NCBI GenBank assembly: GCA_964487605.1
Contig: CAZARU010000017.1
Location: 17,531-81,530 of the forward strand
Length of the DNA stretch: 64,000 nucleotides
DNA from: JAJDAH01 sp964487605
GTDB taxonomy: Bacteria > Myxococcota_A > Polyangia > Polyangiales > Polyangiaceae
Direction of reading: 5' to 3'
Positions 43,609 through 54,024 of the stretch are shown here, in pieces. The stretch's first letter is position 1. Each line of letters opens with the position of its first letter. The notes under the pieces were generated by a model that made no database searches, was not told where the DNA came from, and saw only the letters and a list, made by a program, of their open reading frames with translations. The position numbers and the translations under genes are program-made.

Positions 43609-45997
43609 GCGAGACGAGCTCCGTGGGCAGGAGGTCACTGGGCTCGGAGGTGACCACGAGCCAGAGCTGGTGCGCCGCGCGCGTCGCGGCGATGTGCAAG
43701 AGGTGCCGCGCCTCATCGTCGTCCGAGTACGCCTGGCGCGTGGCTTCCAGGAGCACCACGTAGTCGAACTCGAGGCCCTTCACCTGCTTCACGTCGGTGA
43801 CGTCGATGCCGGGTCGGAACGGGAAGTCCTGGTCCGTGATGCGCCGGAGGTTCGGGACCTCGGCCTTCGAGAGTCCGGAGTGGTACAGGTCGGCCTGCTC
43901 GGGGTACCGCGCCACGAGGGCGACGGAGGCGAGCGGCTCCGCCCGGAAGAGGTTGCGGAGCGACTCGGCGAGGAACCCCACGGCGTCGCCGGAGTGGGCG
44001 AAGCGCAGCAGTTCGACGGGTGCGCCCGAACGCGTCGCGACGGCGCCATCGGGGTCGGCGAGGGGTCCGAGCACGTGCGTGGACAGGTCCAGGATCTCCT
44101 TGGTCGAGCGATAGGAGAGCTTCAGCGGCTCTATCTCCACGTGGTCGAAGCCGAGCTCGCCGAGGACGTCGCGCCACGTCGTGAAGCCGTTGTCCATGTA
44201 GAGTCGCTGCGCGACGTCTCCCGCCATCGTCACCGAGCGCGCCGACCCCACGGTGTCCATGACGACGGCCATCTCCACGGGACTCAGATCCTGTGCCTCG
44301 TCGATGAAGACGTGCTCGTAGACGAGCGCCTCCTTGCGGTTGGTGCCCCGGAACAGTGGTCCTCGCAGCCGCTGGACCAGGCGAAGCAGCAGCGTGTCGT
44401 CCTCGGGATCGAGCGTGGCGGGTTCGCGTACGCTCGAGCCGTCGATGCCGACCTCGTCGCTCTCCCGGGGAGCCTTGCGGCGACCTCGTGGCGCGTCGGG
44501 CTCCGCGTTCTCCATCTCGTCCAGGATGCGCAGGCAGCGCGCCGTACACCAGTTGTACGCCTCGTCCAGCTCACGAACCGTGAAGGTGCCGGCAGCGTGC
44601 TCCGTGAAGGCCCTCGCCAGCTCGTCCCGGTCGCTCAGCAGGTCCGCCCATGCGGCCACGACGTCGGAGGTGTCCTTCCGTGCCTTCGAGACGAGGGCAT
44701 CGAGCCGATGGCGGACGGCGCCGGGGAGCGCCGCTCCCCCCGTCGAGATCTGCGCGGCGAAGGCGGCGAGTCGCTGTCCCAGGGGGCGGCCCGCCCGGGC
44801 GCGCCAGAAGGCGGCGAGGGCCGGCCCCGCGTCCCCCGTCGGCTCCGAGCGGAGCGCGTGCTCGATCTCGGCGTCGATGCGCGACGCGATCCTCTCGACG
44901 TGCGCGTCGATGAGGTCGAGCATCCGAGGGTGCTTCTTCATGCGCGTGACGACGGGCGGAGCGTCGTCCGAGTAGCCCCGGGGCAGCCCCGGGACGTGCC
45001 CCTGTCGGAGCTTGGACGCCCAGGAGTGGTAGGTGCGCACGGCGACGCCCTCGACGCCGAGGGCCGGCAGCACGTAGGACACGTAGCGGGCGAGGGCCTC
45101 GTTGAAGACGACGACGAGCATCCTGTCCGGCCGGAAGCGCCGGGGGTCGTTGAAGGCGAGGTACGCCATGCGGTGCAGGCCGATGGTGGTCTTGCCGCTC
45201 CCCGCTCCACCCTGGATGACGACGAGCCCCGAGTCCGGCCGCGTGATGAGCTCGAACTGTCGCTTGTCGATGAGCGCGGTGATCTCGCGGAGATGACGGT
45301 CCTCGCGAGCGTCGAGGTCGGCGCCGACACCGAGCTGGCCGGGCTCGTGGTGGTGCGCCGCCCGTGTTGCCGTCCCCTGGCCGCCGCGCAGCGTGGCCCC
45401 GGCGCCAGCTCGTTGCCACACGCCGTCGCGGCCGCGGACGAAGGTCCCCTCGGGCGCCGTGATGCGCCGCAGAGTGCCCTCGGTGATCGCGAGACTGCGT
45501 CGCGTGACGACTTCACCCTCGATCTCGCGCTCGCCGAAGGTCTCGACGTACTCGTCCCCCTCCTCGTACCGGTAGTAGAGCCGGCTGATCGGAGCGTCCC
45601 GCCAGTCCACGATCCGGATCCCCGCCTCCGTGTCGAGGTACGTGCCACGGCCGATGAGCACTTCTCGCCTCCGGCTCCCCTCCGCGAGCACGAGGCGTCC
45701 GAAGTAGGGCGATGCGGCGTCCACGTAGCCGGACTTCGACTCTCGGCGACGCGCGACGGCCAGGCTCTGCAGTCGTTCCATCTGCTCCACCAGCGGCGGA
45801 ATGTCCTCAAGGCGCGCGGACGCGATCTGGTCGCGCAGACTCAGGAGCTGGTCGTCGTAGGTGGACGGGGGTGCGACCGACGGCGTCTCGCGCCGACGGT
45901 CCAGGTGCTCCTGAACCCGTGCGAGACAGCTCCGCTCGTCGTCGACGATTCGCTCGAGATCGGGATCGGTCTCCGGGGCGGCTTCGGACAGGGTCAC
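43598..45997 (-). CDS. HelD-like UvrD-superfamily ATPase
   Basis: A 799-aa superfamily 1 ATPase. An N-terminal coiled-coil arm (about residues 10-75) precedes the helicase core with Walker A QGGAGSGKTTIGLHR at about 262-275, YEHVFIDEAQDLSP, SYRSTKEI and the terminal TRAAHQLWLVVTSEP. The arm and split 1A domain fit HelD, which releases stalled RNA polymerase, better than repair helicases. The GTG at 45997 was chosen because the longer frame upstream is low-complexity antisense. First gene of an operon with an M28 peptidase and a nucleoside transporter. Confidence 0.9.
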
Positions 45998-46114
45998 GGG
46001 GAAATCGACTCCGTATAGACGGCGACGCCGGGGAGGCAAGCCCCGTGAATGCCGTTCGGGGGCAGAGACCCGGCCCGCTAGAGCTTTTGCTCCACCGCGT
46101 GCTAGGACACGGGC

Positions 46115-46720
46115 GTGGGTCGAAGGGAGGCCATCGCCCGCTGCGCGCTCCAGCTCATGAACACCCGAGGGGCGTGCGCGGTGTCCACGAATCACGTGGC
46201 TCGGGCGATGGGCATCAGCCCGGGCAACCTCTACTACCACTACCGAAACATGGGGCAGATCCTCGCCGTGCTCATGGAGACCTTCGCGGCGTCGGTGGGA
46301 GAAGCCTGGGCGGTCGCCGACGACGAGGTCATCGAGGTGCGGGACCTCGCCCGTCCCATCGAGCGGCACTTCGACGTGCTCGTGGAGTACCGGGTGTTCG
46401 CGCGCGAGGCCGGCGCGCTGGCGGTCGAGCACGACGTTCTCGTCTCGGCTCAGCGTCGCTTGTGGTCGAAGGGGATCGAAGACGTCGAGGGGCTGCTGGC
46501 GCGGCTCGAGGCGGCGGGGAGGTTGACGTTCGTGCCCGCGCATCGCCGCGGCGTCGCCGAAGCGGTCTGGACGATCGTCTCGTTCTGGCCCGCGCACGTG
46601 GACTTCGGCGGCTTCGAGTTCGACCGCTCCGCGCGGTCTCGCGGAGTTCGGGCGGCGCTCGACGCGGTCGCGCCGCACCGGGTGAGCGCGGACGGGCCTC
46701 GACGGCGAGGCGACGCGTGA
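46115..46720 (+). CDS. TetR-family regulator
   Basis: A 201-aa regulator with an N-terminal TetR helix-turn-helix (IARCALQLMNTRGACAVSTNHVARAMGISPGNLYYHYRN) followed by an all-helical domain with Trp and Phe residues suitable for a hydrophobic ligand (VWTIVSFWPAHVDFGGFEF). The GTG start is at 46115; a GAGC-TTTT-GCTC hairpin at 46082-46093 lies upstream. It sits 43 bases ahead of a polytopic membrane protein gene and 117 bases from the divergent HelD-like gene, so its target may be either. Confidence 0.88.
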   Translation: MGRREAIARCALQLMNTRGACAVSTNHVARAMGISPGNLYYHYRNMGQILAVLMETFAASVGEAWAVADDEVIEVRDLARPIERHFDVLVEYRVFAREAGALAVEHDVLVSAQRRLWSKGIEDVEGLLARLEAAGRLTFVPAHRRGVAEAVWTIVSFWPAHVDFGGFEFDRSARSRGVRAALDAVAPHRVSADGPRRRGDA

Positions 46721-46763
46721 CCCGCGAGCACGTTCGGCGCGCCCTCGGGCTACGCTGCCCGTC

Positions 46764-48239
46764 GTGATCCTCGGCAGGATGGAGCCGCCGAGCCCTCGGG
46801 CGTCGCTTCTGGTCAGGGGTCTCGCGCTCGGCGTAACCCTCGCGTTCACCGCGATGGTGCTCCGCTTCATCGCCCAGAACGGGTGGTTCGTCGGCGACGA
46901 CTACTACGGATTCTGGCTCGCACGGACGGTGCCGCTTCGAGAGTCCGTCTGGGTTCCGGTCGGGTCGCAAGTCGTTCCCCTCCACCGCGTCGTCGACTTC
47001 CTCGTCTATCACCTCGCGCCCATGCGCTATGCGGTGTCGGTCGCGCTCCTCGTGGTGCTGCACGTGGCGGGCCTCTACCATCTTCACGGCGCGCTGGACC
47101 TGCTGCGACGGTCGTGGATCAACGTCGTCCTGGTGGCGCTCTACGCCACGTTCGTTCACCTCTGGATCGAGCTCGCGTGGTGGACGCCTGGCCTTCAGCG
47201 CATCCCGTTCGCGGCGCTGTCGTTCGTCGCACTCCGGGCCTGGCTGCGGCACTCGCGTGACGGACGCTCGCGCGACCTCGCCGTCTTCTGCGGCGCGGTC
47301 CTCCTCGCCCTCGGCTTCTACGGCAAGGCCGTGCTGATCCCCGTGGCCTGTCTCGCCCTCGACTACGCCCGCGGAGATCCAGCGCCGAAGGACGCCGGGA
47401 AGCAGACGGATGCGCGAGTCCGATTCGTCGCCTGCGGAGCGCTGGTGGTGGCGAGCCTGGCGTTCATCGTGGTGGCGCGAGCGATGTCGGGCGAGACCTC
47501 CACGTGGGGTGCCACCGACCTCGGGGTTCAGATCCAGTTCCTCTCGCTCTCCCTGGTGATCTTCGCGCACGCGCTGCCGGGGCTGGTGCTCCACTTTCCC
47601 GCCTACGACCCCAGCGTGGCAATCGGGTTCGCCTGGGCCCTGCTCATCTCGTACTCGGTCTTTCGCGCGCCGCGCGCCCTGCGAGCGTGGGCCGCAGGCG
47701 CGGTCGTGCTCTGCCTTCACGTCCTCGTGATCGGGCTGTCCAAGCGAACGCTCCTCGGCGGCGCGCTCATGGCCTTCGAAGGGAGGTACCAGTTCGATCT
47801 GATGGCCGCCGCAGTGCCGTTCCTCGCGGCCGCTCTCCATCGCATCCCGGCCTCCGCTCCCGAGGTCCGGTGGGTCGGTTCGCTCGGTCGCGGATGGGTC
47901 TGGCCCGGTGCCGTCGGGGCGGCTCTCGCCCTTCAGGGCGTGGTTTCGCACGCGAACTTCTCGGCGTCGGCGTTCGAGTACTCGACGGACATGCCCACGA
48001 CCCGGCGCTACATGCTCAACCTGACGTCCGACCTCGAGCGGCTCGAACGAGGGTCCGGACCCCCTCCGCGCGTTTCCGACGGTCCCATCCCGATGCACGT
48101 CAACGCGTTCGACTTCGTGGTCCGCCGGCAGTCGCAGCTCTTCCTCGTCCTGAATGCTCGCGCCGAGGTGGTACCGCGAGGCGACTACGTCGTCGCGGCG
48201 GATGGTCACCTCGTGCCGGCAGGTAGGCCGGCGCCCTGA
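46764..48239 (+). CDS. Polytopic membrane protein, possible GT-C type
   Basis: A 491-aa integral membrane protein with roughly ten to eleven hydrophobic segments. The first loop contains GDDYYGFW, an acidic motif in the position where GT-C glycosyltransferases (PMT/ArnT-like) keep catalytic Asp residues, and the layout of helices then a C-terminal soluble tail also fits. No firm family match is made. It follows the TetR gene on the same strand. Confidence 0.65.
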   Translation: MILGRMEPPSPRASLLVRGLALGVTLAFTAMVLRFIAQNGWFVGDDYYGFWLARTVPLRESVWVPVGSQVVPLHRVVDFLVYHLAPMRYAVSVALLVVLHVAGLYHLHGALDLLRRSWINVVLVALYATFVHLWIELAWWTPGLQRIPFAALSFVALRAWLRHSRDGRSRDLAVFCGAVLLALGFYGKAVLIPVACLALDYARGDPAPKDAGKQTDARVRFVACGALVVASLAFIVVARAMSGETSTWGATDLGVQIQFLSLSLVIFAHALPGLVLHFPAYDPSVAIGFAWALLISYSVFRAPRALRAWAAGAVVLCLHVLVIGLSKRTLLGGALMAFEGRYQFDLMAAAVPFLAAALHRIPASAPEVRWVGSLGRGWVWPGAVGAALALQGVVSHANFSASAFEYSTDMPTTRRYMLNLTSDLERLERGSGPPPRVSDGPIPMHVNAFDFVVRRQSQLFLVLNARAEVVPRGDYVVAADGHLVPAGRPAP

Positions 48240-48288
48240 CGGGGCGGCCGCCGCTTTCGACGGGGGGGCCTGGGTCGTGGCGAACGCG

Positions 48289-48729
48289 TCAGCCCTCGTG
48301 CTGGCGCACTCGGCGCTCGATCTCCTCGCGCTCGAGCTTCTCCAGGCAGCGCGAGAGGATCCACGCGTGCCCGAACGGGTCCGCGACGCGTCCCTCCCGG
48401 TAGCCGTAGAACTGGTTTCCGATGGGGATGAGGACCGTCCCGCCGCCCGCGACCATGGCGGCCGCCGTGGCGTCGGGGTCGTCGACCATCAGATGCAGCA
48501 AGACGGGTGAGGCGCCGGGATGCTTTGGCCCGACGTTGTGCGTGCCATCCTCGTCGGTCAGGGCGATGACGGCGCCGCGGATGGAGAGCGCGGCGTGAAC
48601 GACGCGGCCGTCCTCTGTGGCGTACCGCTCGAGGCATGTCGCGCCGAGCACCTTCTCGTAGAAGTCGATGGCCCGGGCGGCTCCGTCGATCACGAGGCGT
48701 GGGGTGAGGATCGGATCGGGGGCGGTCAT
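48289..48729 (-). CDS. VOC-family (glyoxalase/PhnB-like) protein
   Basis: A 146-aa vicinal-oxygen-chelate fold protein: LVIDGAARAIDFYEKVLGA, ALTDEDG and YGYREGRVADPFGHAWIL are typical of the PhnB/glyoxalase-like group. Such proteins bind small metabolites or antibiotics, some as metal enzymes. The usual metal His at the start of strand 1 is replaced here, so catalysis is uncertain. Stand-alone, convergent with the membrane protein gene 50 bases away. Confidence 0.88.
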   Translation of the reverse strand: MTAPDPILTPRLVIDGAARAIDFYEKVLGATCLERYATEDGRVVHAALSIRGAVIALTDEDGTHNVGPKHPGASPVLLHLMVDDPDATAAAMVAGGGTVLIPIGNQFYGYREGRVADPFGHAWILSRCLEKLEREEIERRVRQHEG

Positions 48730-48909
48730 GGGTACGAGTCTCGCCCGGCTCCCGAGGCCCCGCGAGGAGTACTGCGCCGTCCGAACGTTCCAACGTCGGT
48801 GAATCGAGCAGAACTTCGCGGCCGGGCGGCTGGCCTGCCCGCGGCGCGCTGGGGGAAAAGGATCCGCGCCGGCGGCTCACCGCGAGCCTGGCCCGGCCGG
48901 GAGGAGCAC

Positions 48910-50019
48910 ATGAGGCAGCTGGCTTGGGGACTGGTCGCGTTGAGCCTTGCCGCGTGCGGCGGGCAGCCGGACGAGGGCGCAGCGCCGGGCGCGTCGGGTG
49001 GTGCCGGTGGCGGCGACACGACGGGCTGCACCTCCGCCCCGAACTGTGGAGGATGCCTCGGGTGCTTCGAGAAGTGCCTCTGCGCGACCGGCGCATTCGA
49101 CGCCTGCGTCGACTCGTGCGCCACGGGTGCGGGGGGCTCCGGAGGTTCGTCGGGCTCGGCGGTCGGCGGTAGCGGCGGTAGCGGCGTTGGGGGCGGCTCC
49201 GGCGGGAATGGCGGCGTGGGCAACCTTCAGGTCGTCGAAATCGAGACGGAAGAGTTCGTGGTGCAGCCCGGGGAGGAGGTCATCAAGTGCCAGAACTTCC
49301 GGAATCCGTTCCCGGGCGTCGACGTGGCCGTCGTGAAGAGCGAGTCCTTCATGGCGGCTGGCTCGCACCACCTGCACGTTTTCTATCACGAGGCCGCGCA
49401 GGACGGTGCGCTCGAGGAGTGCGTACCGTTCGAGTTCGCTCCGTACATTCACGGGGCGGCTCAGCCGCACGTCACGACGACCTATCCCGAAGGGACCGGT
49501 CGCCTCGTGAAGGCCACCGAGGGCTTCCGCGTGTCGGTGCACTACCTGAACACCTCGGGCGCGCCGCTGACGACGACGATCAAGCAGCTGCTCTACTGGG
49601 TGCCCACAGCCGAGGTGAAGCAGTACGCCGGCACCCTCTACATGAACCAGCCGTACTTTTACGTGCCGCCGTACTCTCCTGGTACGGCGGACGGCTCGTG
49701 CACCCTGCCGTGGGACGTGAACCTGCTCTTCGCGGTCAGCCACATGCATCGCCAGGGCGTCTACTTCAAGGCGACGGCCTCCAGCGGCGAGATGCTGTAC
49801 GAGGGGACGGAGTGGAGCGAGCCGGTGCCCAACAGGTTCGAGCCACACCTTCCGCTCCGTGCGGGCACCCGCATCGACTACCACTGCGAGTACCAGAACA
49901 CCGGCGCCACCGCGCTGACGTTCGGCGAATCGGCTGCGCACAACGAGATGTGCATCCTGGCGGGCGCGTTCTATCCCGCGCCCGAGGGCCAGTCCGTGCT
50001 CTGCCTTCAGGGGACGTAG
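48910..50019 (+). CDS. Copper monooxygenase-like (PHM/DBM fold) lipoprotein
   Basis: A 369-aa lipoprotein (lipobox LSLAAC) with a Cys-rich block (NCGGCLGCFEKCLC) and a Gly/Ser linker, then two beta-sandwich domains like peptidylglycine/dopamine beta-monooxygenases. Copper ligands match: GSHHLHVFYH for one copper, SHMHRQG (His-x-His) and NEMC (Met) for the other. Known relatives hydroxylate using ascorbate; the bacterial substrate is unknown. GGAGGAG precedes the ATG at 48910. A related protein is encoded at 55240-56190 in the same window. It should face the periplasm or surface. Confidence 0.85.
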   Translation: MRQLAWGLVALSLAACGGQPDEGAAPGASGGAGGGDTTGCTSAPNCGGCLGCFEKCLCATGAFDACVDSCATGAGGSGGSSGSAVGGSGGSGVGGGSGGNGGVGNLQVVEIETEEFVVQPGEEVIKCQNFRNPFPGVDVAVVKSESFMAAGSHHLHVFYHEAAQDGALEECVPFEFAPYIHGAAQPHVTTTYPEGTGRLVKATEGFRVSVHYLNTSGAPLTTTIKQLLYWVPTAEVKQYAGTLYMNQPYFYVPPYSPGTADGSCTLPWDVNLLFAVSHMHRQGVYFKATASSGEMLYEGTEWSEPVPNRFEPHLPLRAGTRIDYHCEYQNTGATALTFGESAAHNEMCILAGAFYPAPEGQSVLCLQGT

Positions 50020-50047
50020 CGCGCGCCCCCGGCCCCACGCGCGGGAC

Positions 50048-51619
50048 TCAGTCCGCCTTCGGCTCGACCTTCCGCGGCTCCATCCAGAGGTCGCCCAGTG
50101 GAAGGTAGAGCTCGAACGCGAAGCTGTAGTTGTCCTTGAGGATGATCGAGTTCTTGCCGGCCATCGCGATGCGCGTGGAAATCTGCGCGGAGATTGGCAC
50201 GTAGAGGGGGAACAGTGGGAGCTGGATGCCGACGCCGAGGGTGTGGAGCTCGCTCGCCTCGAACAGGGCCAGCTCCTTCGAGAGGGCTTCGAACCGCGCG
50301 CCCGCTCCGTTCGTCCCCTTGGCGCGGATGGTCTGCGCCTCCGAGCGCTGGAACTGCCACCCGACCTGGATGGGGACGGGAACACCGGGTTCGATGGTGA
50401 TGGCCGCGAGCGCGTCCACGTTGATGGCCGGCTCCACCGTGTACGTGTCGGCGAGTCCTTCGAGATCCGGAAGGATGGCGCCCTGATCTCGGTCGACCAC
50501 GGGATCGTACGGCGGTGCCGTGGGCCCATCGCAGCCGACCTGCGCGCGCTTGACGGGGTCCTCGACGCGACGACAGAAACGAATCGGCAAGAACTTGGGC
50601 GCGTCGCGCTCGTAGGCGAACCGATAGCCCGCGGTGATCTCGAACGAGAAGATGGTGTACTCCCAGGGGCGAACGTCGAATACCTGGGTGACGTTCGTAG
50701 CCCACGCGCCCATGCCTCGGTCAATCTCGGGGCCGAGCAGGAAGGAGAGATCGTTGTTCGGGCTGGCGGGGTGCCCGGTGGGCAAGAACACCCGCTGCAC
50801 GACGGCGGTAGAGAAGTGCTCCGTGCGGTGATAGTTCCAGGAGTAACCGAGGATCACGTCGCCGAGGTCCATGTCGCCTCGGAACTTCTTCCCGGGCAGG
50901 GGGCGCCCGTTCTCCTCGATGACCGCCTCGAAGCCCGCGCGCTCGATGTCGGTGATGGGGCGGCGATCCTGCGCGCCATCCTCCAGCACCTCGCCGCCCA
51001 GCTTCAGGTCCGTCGAGATGACGGTGAAGGGAAGCTCGACGAAGACGTCCAGCGGATCGCTGATGCCGTACCCGAACTGGAAGGTGTGGCCGGCGCCCTT
51101 CCCCTTGACCCTGGGCTGGATGAAGAACGTGTCCGTTCCGCCAGATGCGTTGGTGTTCGGGAACTCCAGCTCGGGCAGCAACGGAACTTCGTTGCCGTCC
51201 CGGTCGTAGAACGTGCTGGCGGTTGCAGGGTTGTATTCGTAGCGGATCTTGAAGACGCCGGCCGGGAGCTGGGTGCTGCTGCCCCACAGCGGCAGACTCA
51301 AGAGCTCCTCGAGCTTCTTGTCGAAGTAGGCGACGTAGACGCCGCCGAAGCCACGGGGCTCGGACTTCGCGGGCTCGCGAGGTGCCGGCGTCGACTTCGC
51401 GACGGGAGCGTCCGGCGCCTTCGCCGCGGCCGGCGGCGTGGCCTCTTCTGCGGGCGGCGGCGGTGGTGCCGGTGCCGCGGCCGGCGGGGTGGGCTCGGGG
51501 GCGGCCTCGGTCGGCGGTGCGGGCTCGTCTACGGGCGGAGCCTCCGGCTGGGACGATGCGGCGGGCGACCAGACGACGAAGGCCGTGGCGATGGCGACGG
51601 CGGAACCAACGAAACGCAT
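50048..51619 (-). CDS. Outer-membrane beta-barrel protein
   Basis: A 523-aa exported protein: signal peptide ending PAASSQ, a Pro/Ala/Glu-rich spacer of about 75 residues, then an alternating-strand barrel (FKIRYEYNPATAST, HTFQFGYGISDPLDVFVELPFTVISTDLKL, DVILGYSWNYHRTEHFSTAVVQRVFLPTG) ending with an aromatic-rich strand pattern. It resembles transporter-type porins or MetA-pathway phenol degradation-like barrels. Convergent with the copper monooxygenase-like gene 28 bases away and divergent from the DegT gene 75 bases away. Cargo unknown. Confidence 0.8.
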   Translation of the reverse strand: MRFVGSAVAIATAFVVWSPAASSQPEAPPVDEPAPPTEAAPEPTPPAAAPAPPPPPAEEATPPAAAKAPDAPVAKSTPAPREPAKSEPRGFGGVYVAYFDKKLEELLSLPLWGSSTQLPAGVFKIRYEYNPATASTFYDRDGNEVPLLPELEFPNTNASGGTDTFFIQPRVKGKGAGHTFQFGYGISDPLDVFVELPFTVISTDLKLGGEVLEDGAQDRRPITDIERAGFEAVIEENGRPLPGKKFRGDMDLGDVILGYSWNYHRTEHFSTAVVQRVFLPTGHPASPNNDLSFLLGPEIDRGMGAWATNVTQVFDVRPWEYTIFSFEITAGYRFAYERDAPKFLPIRFCRRVEDPVKRAQVGCDGPTAPPYDPVVDRDQGAILPDLEGLADTYTVEPAINVDALAAITIEPGVPVPIQVGWQFQRSEAQTIRAKGTNGAGARFEALSKELALFEASELHTLGVGIQLPLFPLYVPISAQISTRIAMAGKNSIILKDNYSFAFELYLPLGDLWMEPRKVEPKAD

Positions 51620-51694
51620 CGAGCTCTCCCTGCTCTCCCCGCCGGCGGATCGAGCTGCTTGACGCGGGCGAAGCTACCTTGAATCTTCGCCGCC

Positions 51695-52948
51695 ATGCAA
51701 TCGCTCGCAATCAACGGGGGAACGCCAGTCCGAACCGCCCCGTTCACCCGCTGGCCGATCTTCGACGGCGCCGAGCGCGAGGCGGTGCTCCGCGTACTCG
51801 AGTCGGGGAACTGGGGCGGCTTCCCATCGCCCAACGTCGAGGCGTCGTCGCTGGCTCGGCAGTTCGCCGCCGCCCACGACGCCAGGTACGGCGTCTGCGC
51901 CGCGAACGGCACCGTCACGCTCCAGCTGGCGCTCCGCGCGGGCGGCGTGGAGCGGGGCGACGAGGTCGTCACCACGCCGTTCACGTTCATGGCCACCGCC
52001 TCGGCGGCGGTGTTCGTGGGCGCCAAGCCCGTCTTCGCCGACGTCAAGAGCACGGACTACACGCTGGATCCCGACGCCGTCGAAGCGGCGCTGACGGATC
52101 GGACGCGCGCGGTCATCTGCGTGCACCTCGGCGCGAGCGTCTGCGACCTGGATCGCCTGACCGAGATCTGCTCGCGGCGCGGGCTGGTTCTGGTGGAGGA
52201 CTGCGCGCACATTCACGGCGCCAAGTGGAGGGGTCGTGGCGTGGGGTCGTGGGGGCAGTTCGGGTCCTTCTCGTTCCAGTCGAGCAAGCTCATGACTGCC
52301 GGTGAGGGCGGCATGGTGCTCACCAGCGACGAGACCTTCGAGCACCGGCTGCAGTCGCTCGTGAACTGCGGAAGGCGCGAGCCCGGGTACGACGACGTCC
52401 CGTCGTGGCTGGGGCACAACTTCCGGATCACGGAGATGCAGGCGGCGATGCTGAAGGTGCAGCTCTCGCGGCTCTCGGCGCAGAGCGCCCAGCGCCTCGA
52501 GGGCATGAAGCGTCTCGCCGCCGGGCTCGCCGAGATCCCGGGCGTGTCGAACCTCGCGGTCGACGAGCGTGTCACGACGCGCTCCGGGTACCAGTTCATC
52601 TTCCGCTTCGACGACGAGGCCTTCGCCCGGAAGGGGAAGGCCCGCGTCATCGCGGCGCTGCGCGCGGAGGGGATCCCGATCTACGAAGGTTACTTCCCCC
52701 TGAACCGGGCGCACGGGACGGAGGACTACGACTGGGGTGAGGAGCTCTTCCCCGTCGGCACGTTTGCGAGGCACTGGTACGATCAGGGTGGTCGCCCGCC
52801 CGGGACCGACACGCGCTGTCCGAACGCGGAGCAGGCGGCCCGGGAGTCCATCTGGATCCCGCACCAGGTCTTCCTGGGGCCCGGGTCCGACGTGGACGCC
52901 GTGCTCGAGGCCGTCGCCAAGGTCCAGAAGCACGCGGGGGAGCTGTGA
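51695..52948 (+). CDS. DegT/DnrJ/EryC1/StrS aminotransferase
   Basis: A 417-aa PLP-dependent sugar or cyclitol aminotransferase. It opens with LAINGGTPVRTAPFTRWPIF, has the cofactor-phosphate segment CAANGTVTLQLALRAGGV, VEDCAHIHGAKWRGRGVG, and the PLP lysine in SFSFQSSKLMTAGEGG. It is full length for the family. The opening motif is shared with inosose aminotransferases such as StsC and with the aminotransferase partners of Gfo/Idh/MocA dehydrogenases. Its stop overlaps the GTG start of such a dehydrogenase (GTGA), so the pair probably oxidises a ring or sugar hydroxyl and then aminates it. Confidence 0.92.
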   Translation: MQSLAINGGTPVRTAPFTRWPIFDGAEREAVLRVLESGNWGGFPSPNVEASSLARQFAAAHDARYGVCAANGTVTLQLALRAGGVERGDEVVTTPFTFMATASAAVFVGAKPVFADVKSTDYTLDPDAVEAALTDRTRAVICVHLGASVCDLDRLTEICSRRGLVLVEDCAHIHGAKWRGRGVGSWGQFGSFSFQSSKLMTAGEGGMVLTSDETFEHRLQSLVNCGRREPGYDDVPSWLGHNFRITEMQAAMLKVQLSRLSAQSAQRLEGMKRLAAGLAEIPGVSNLAVDERVTTRSGYQFIFRFDDEAFARKGKARVIAALRAEGIPIYEGYFPLNRAHGTEDYDWGEELFPVGTFARHWYDQGGRPPGTDTRCPNAEQAARESIWIPHQVFLGPGSDVDAVLEAVAKVQKHAGEL

Positions 52949-54024
52949 CCGAGCGCCCGCTCGGCGTGGCGCTGACGGGCACCGGGTGGGTGGGCGACGT
53001 TCACGCGCGCGCGCTCCGGAGGGTTCCCGGCGCGAAGCTCGTCTCCGTCGTGAGTCGTGGAAAGGAGCGCGGCGAGAGGTTCGCGGCGACCCACGGCATC
53101 CGGAAGGTCCACACCGACCACCGGGCCGCGTTCGACGACCCCGACGTGGACGTCGTGTGCGTCGGCCTGCCGAACCACCTGCACGAGCGCGTCGTGCTGG
53201 ACGCCGCGGCCCGAGGCAAGCACGTGATCTGCGAGAAGCCGCTCGCGACGAACCTCGAAGAGGGCGAGAGGATGGTGCGCGCGTGCAAGGACGCCGGGGT
53301 CATGCTGGCGCTCGGAGTCGAGCTCTGCTTCGTCCCGAAGTTCGTGCGCGCCAAGGAGATTCTCGACGCGGGGGCCCTCGGCCGTGTCTTTCAGGTCCAC
53401 CAGCGCGAGCAGCACGGGGGCCCGCACTCGCCTTGGTTCTACACGCGCGACGAGGCCGGCGGGGGCATTCTCATGGACATGGGGTGCCACGCCATCGAGG
53501 TGACTCGCTACCTCCTGGGTCATCCCGAGCCACGGGCGGTGTATGCGCGCATGTCCAATCAAACGCACCCGGACAGCGAGCTCGAGGACCATTGCACGCT
53601 GATCGTCGAGTTCGAGGGCGGGATCGATGCCGTCCTCGAGCCGAGCTGGTCGATACAGGGCGGCATGGAGAGCCACCTGAACGTCTTCGGAACCGAGGGC
53701 GTCCTCTACACGGACCTTCTCCGCGGTACGGGGATGCGACTCTTCAGCCGGAACGGGTTGCCGAACGAGCCCGAGAGCGCTCAGTGGTCGACGCAGGATC
53801 CGGATTGGCTCTGGAACAACGGTTACCCCCAGGAGATGGAGCACTTCCTCGCGTGCGCGCGGGGCGGAGAGACCCCGCGGGTCTCCGGCGAAGACGGTCT
53901 CGTGGAGCTCGAGATCAGCTATGCGGCCTACGAGAGCGCCGCGACGGGGCGGCGCGTGGAGCTCCCGTTCCGACCCGCCGGCGTGGAGCGCGCCGTGGAT
54001 CTCTGGCTCAAGCGTTCCCGGTAG
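52945..54024 (+). CDS. Gfo/Idh/MocA-family dehydrogenase
   Basis: A 359-aa NAD(P)-dependent oxidoreductase. The Rossmann motif GTGWVGDVHARALRR is at residues 11-25, the catalytic EKPLATN at about 92-98 and the substrate-domain GGGILMDMGCHAIEVTRYLLG includes the conserved Asp/His pair. Members act on sugars or inositols. The GTG start overlaps the end of the DegT aminotransferase gene, giving a two-gene unit. The last 17 bases overlap the convergent LBF_2804-like gene. Confidence 0.94.
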   Translation: MTERPLGVALTGTGWVGDVHARALRRVPGAKLVSVVSRGKERGERFAATHGIRKVHTDHRAAFDDPDVDVVCVGLPNHLHERVVLDAAARGKHVICEKPLATNLEEGERMVRACKDAGVMLALGVELCFVPKFVRAKEILDAGALGRVFQVHQREQHGGPHSPWFYTRDEAGGGILMDMGCHAIEVTRYLLGHPEPRAVYARMSNQTHPDSELEDHCTLIVEFEGGIDAVLEPSWSIQGGMESHLNVFGTEGVLYTDLLRGTGMRLFSRNGLPNEPESAQWSTQDPDWLWNNGYPQEMEHFLACARGGETPRVSGEDGLVELEISYAAYESAATGRRVELPFRPAGVERAVDLWLKRSR

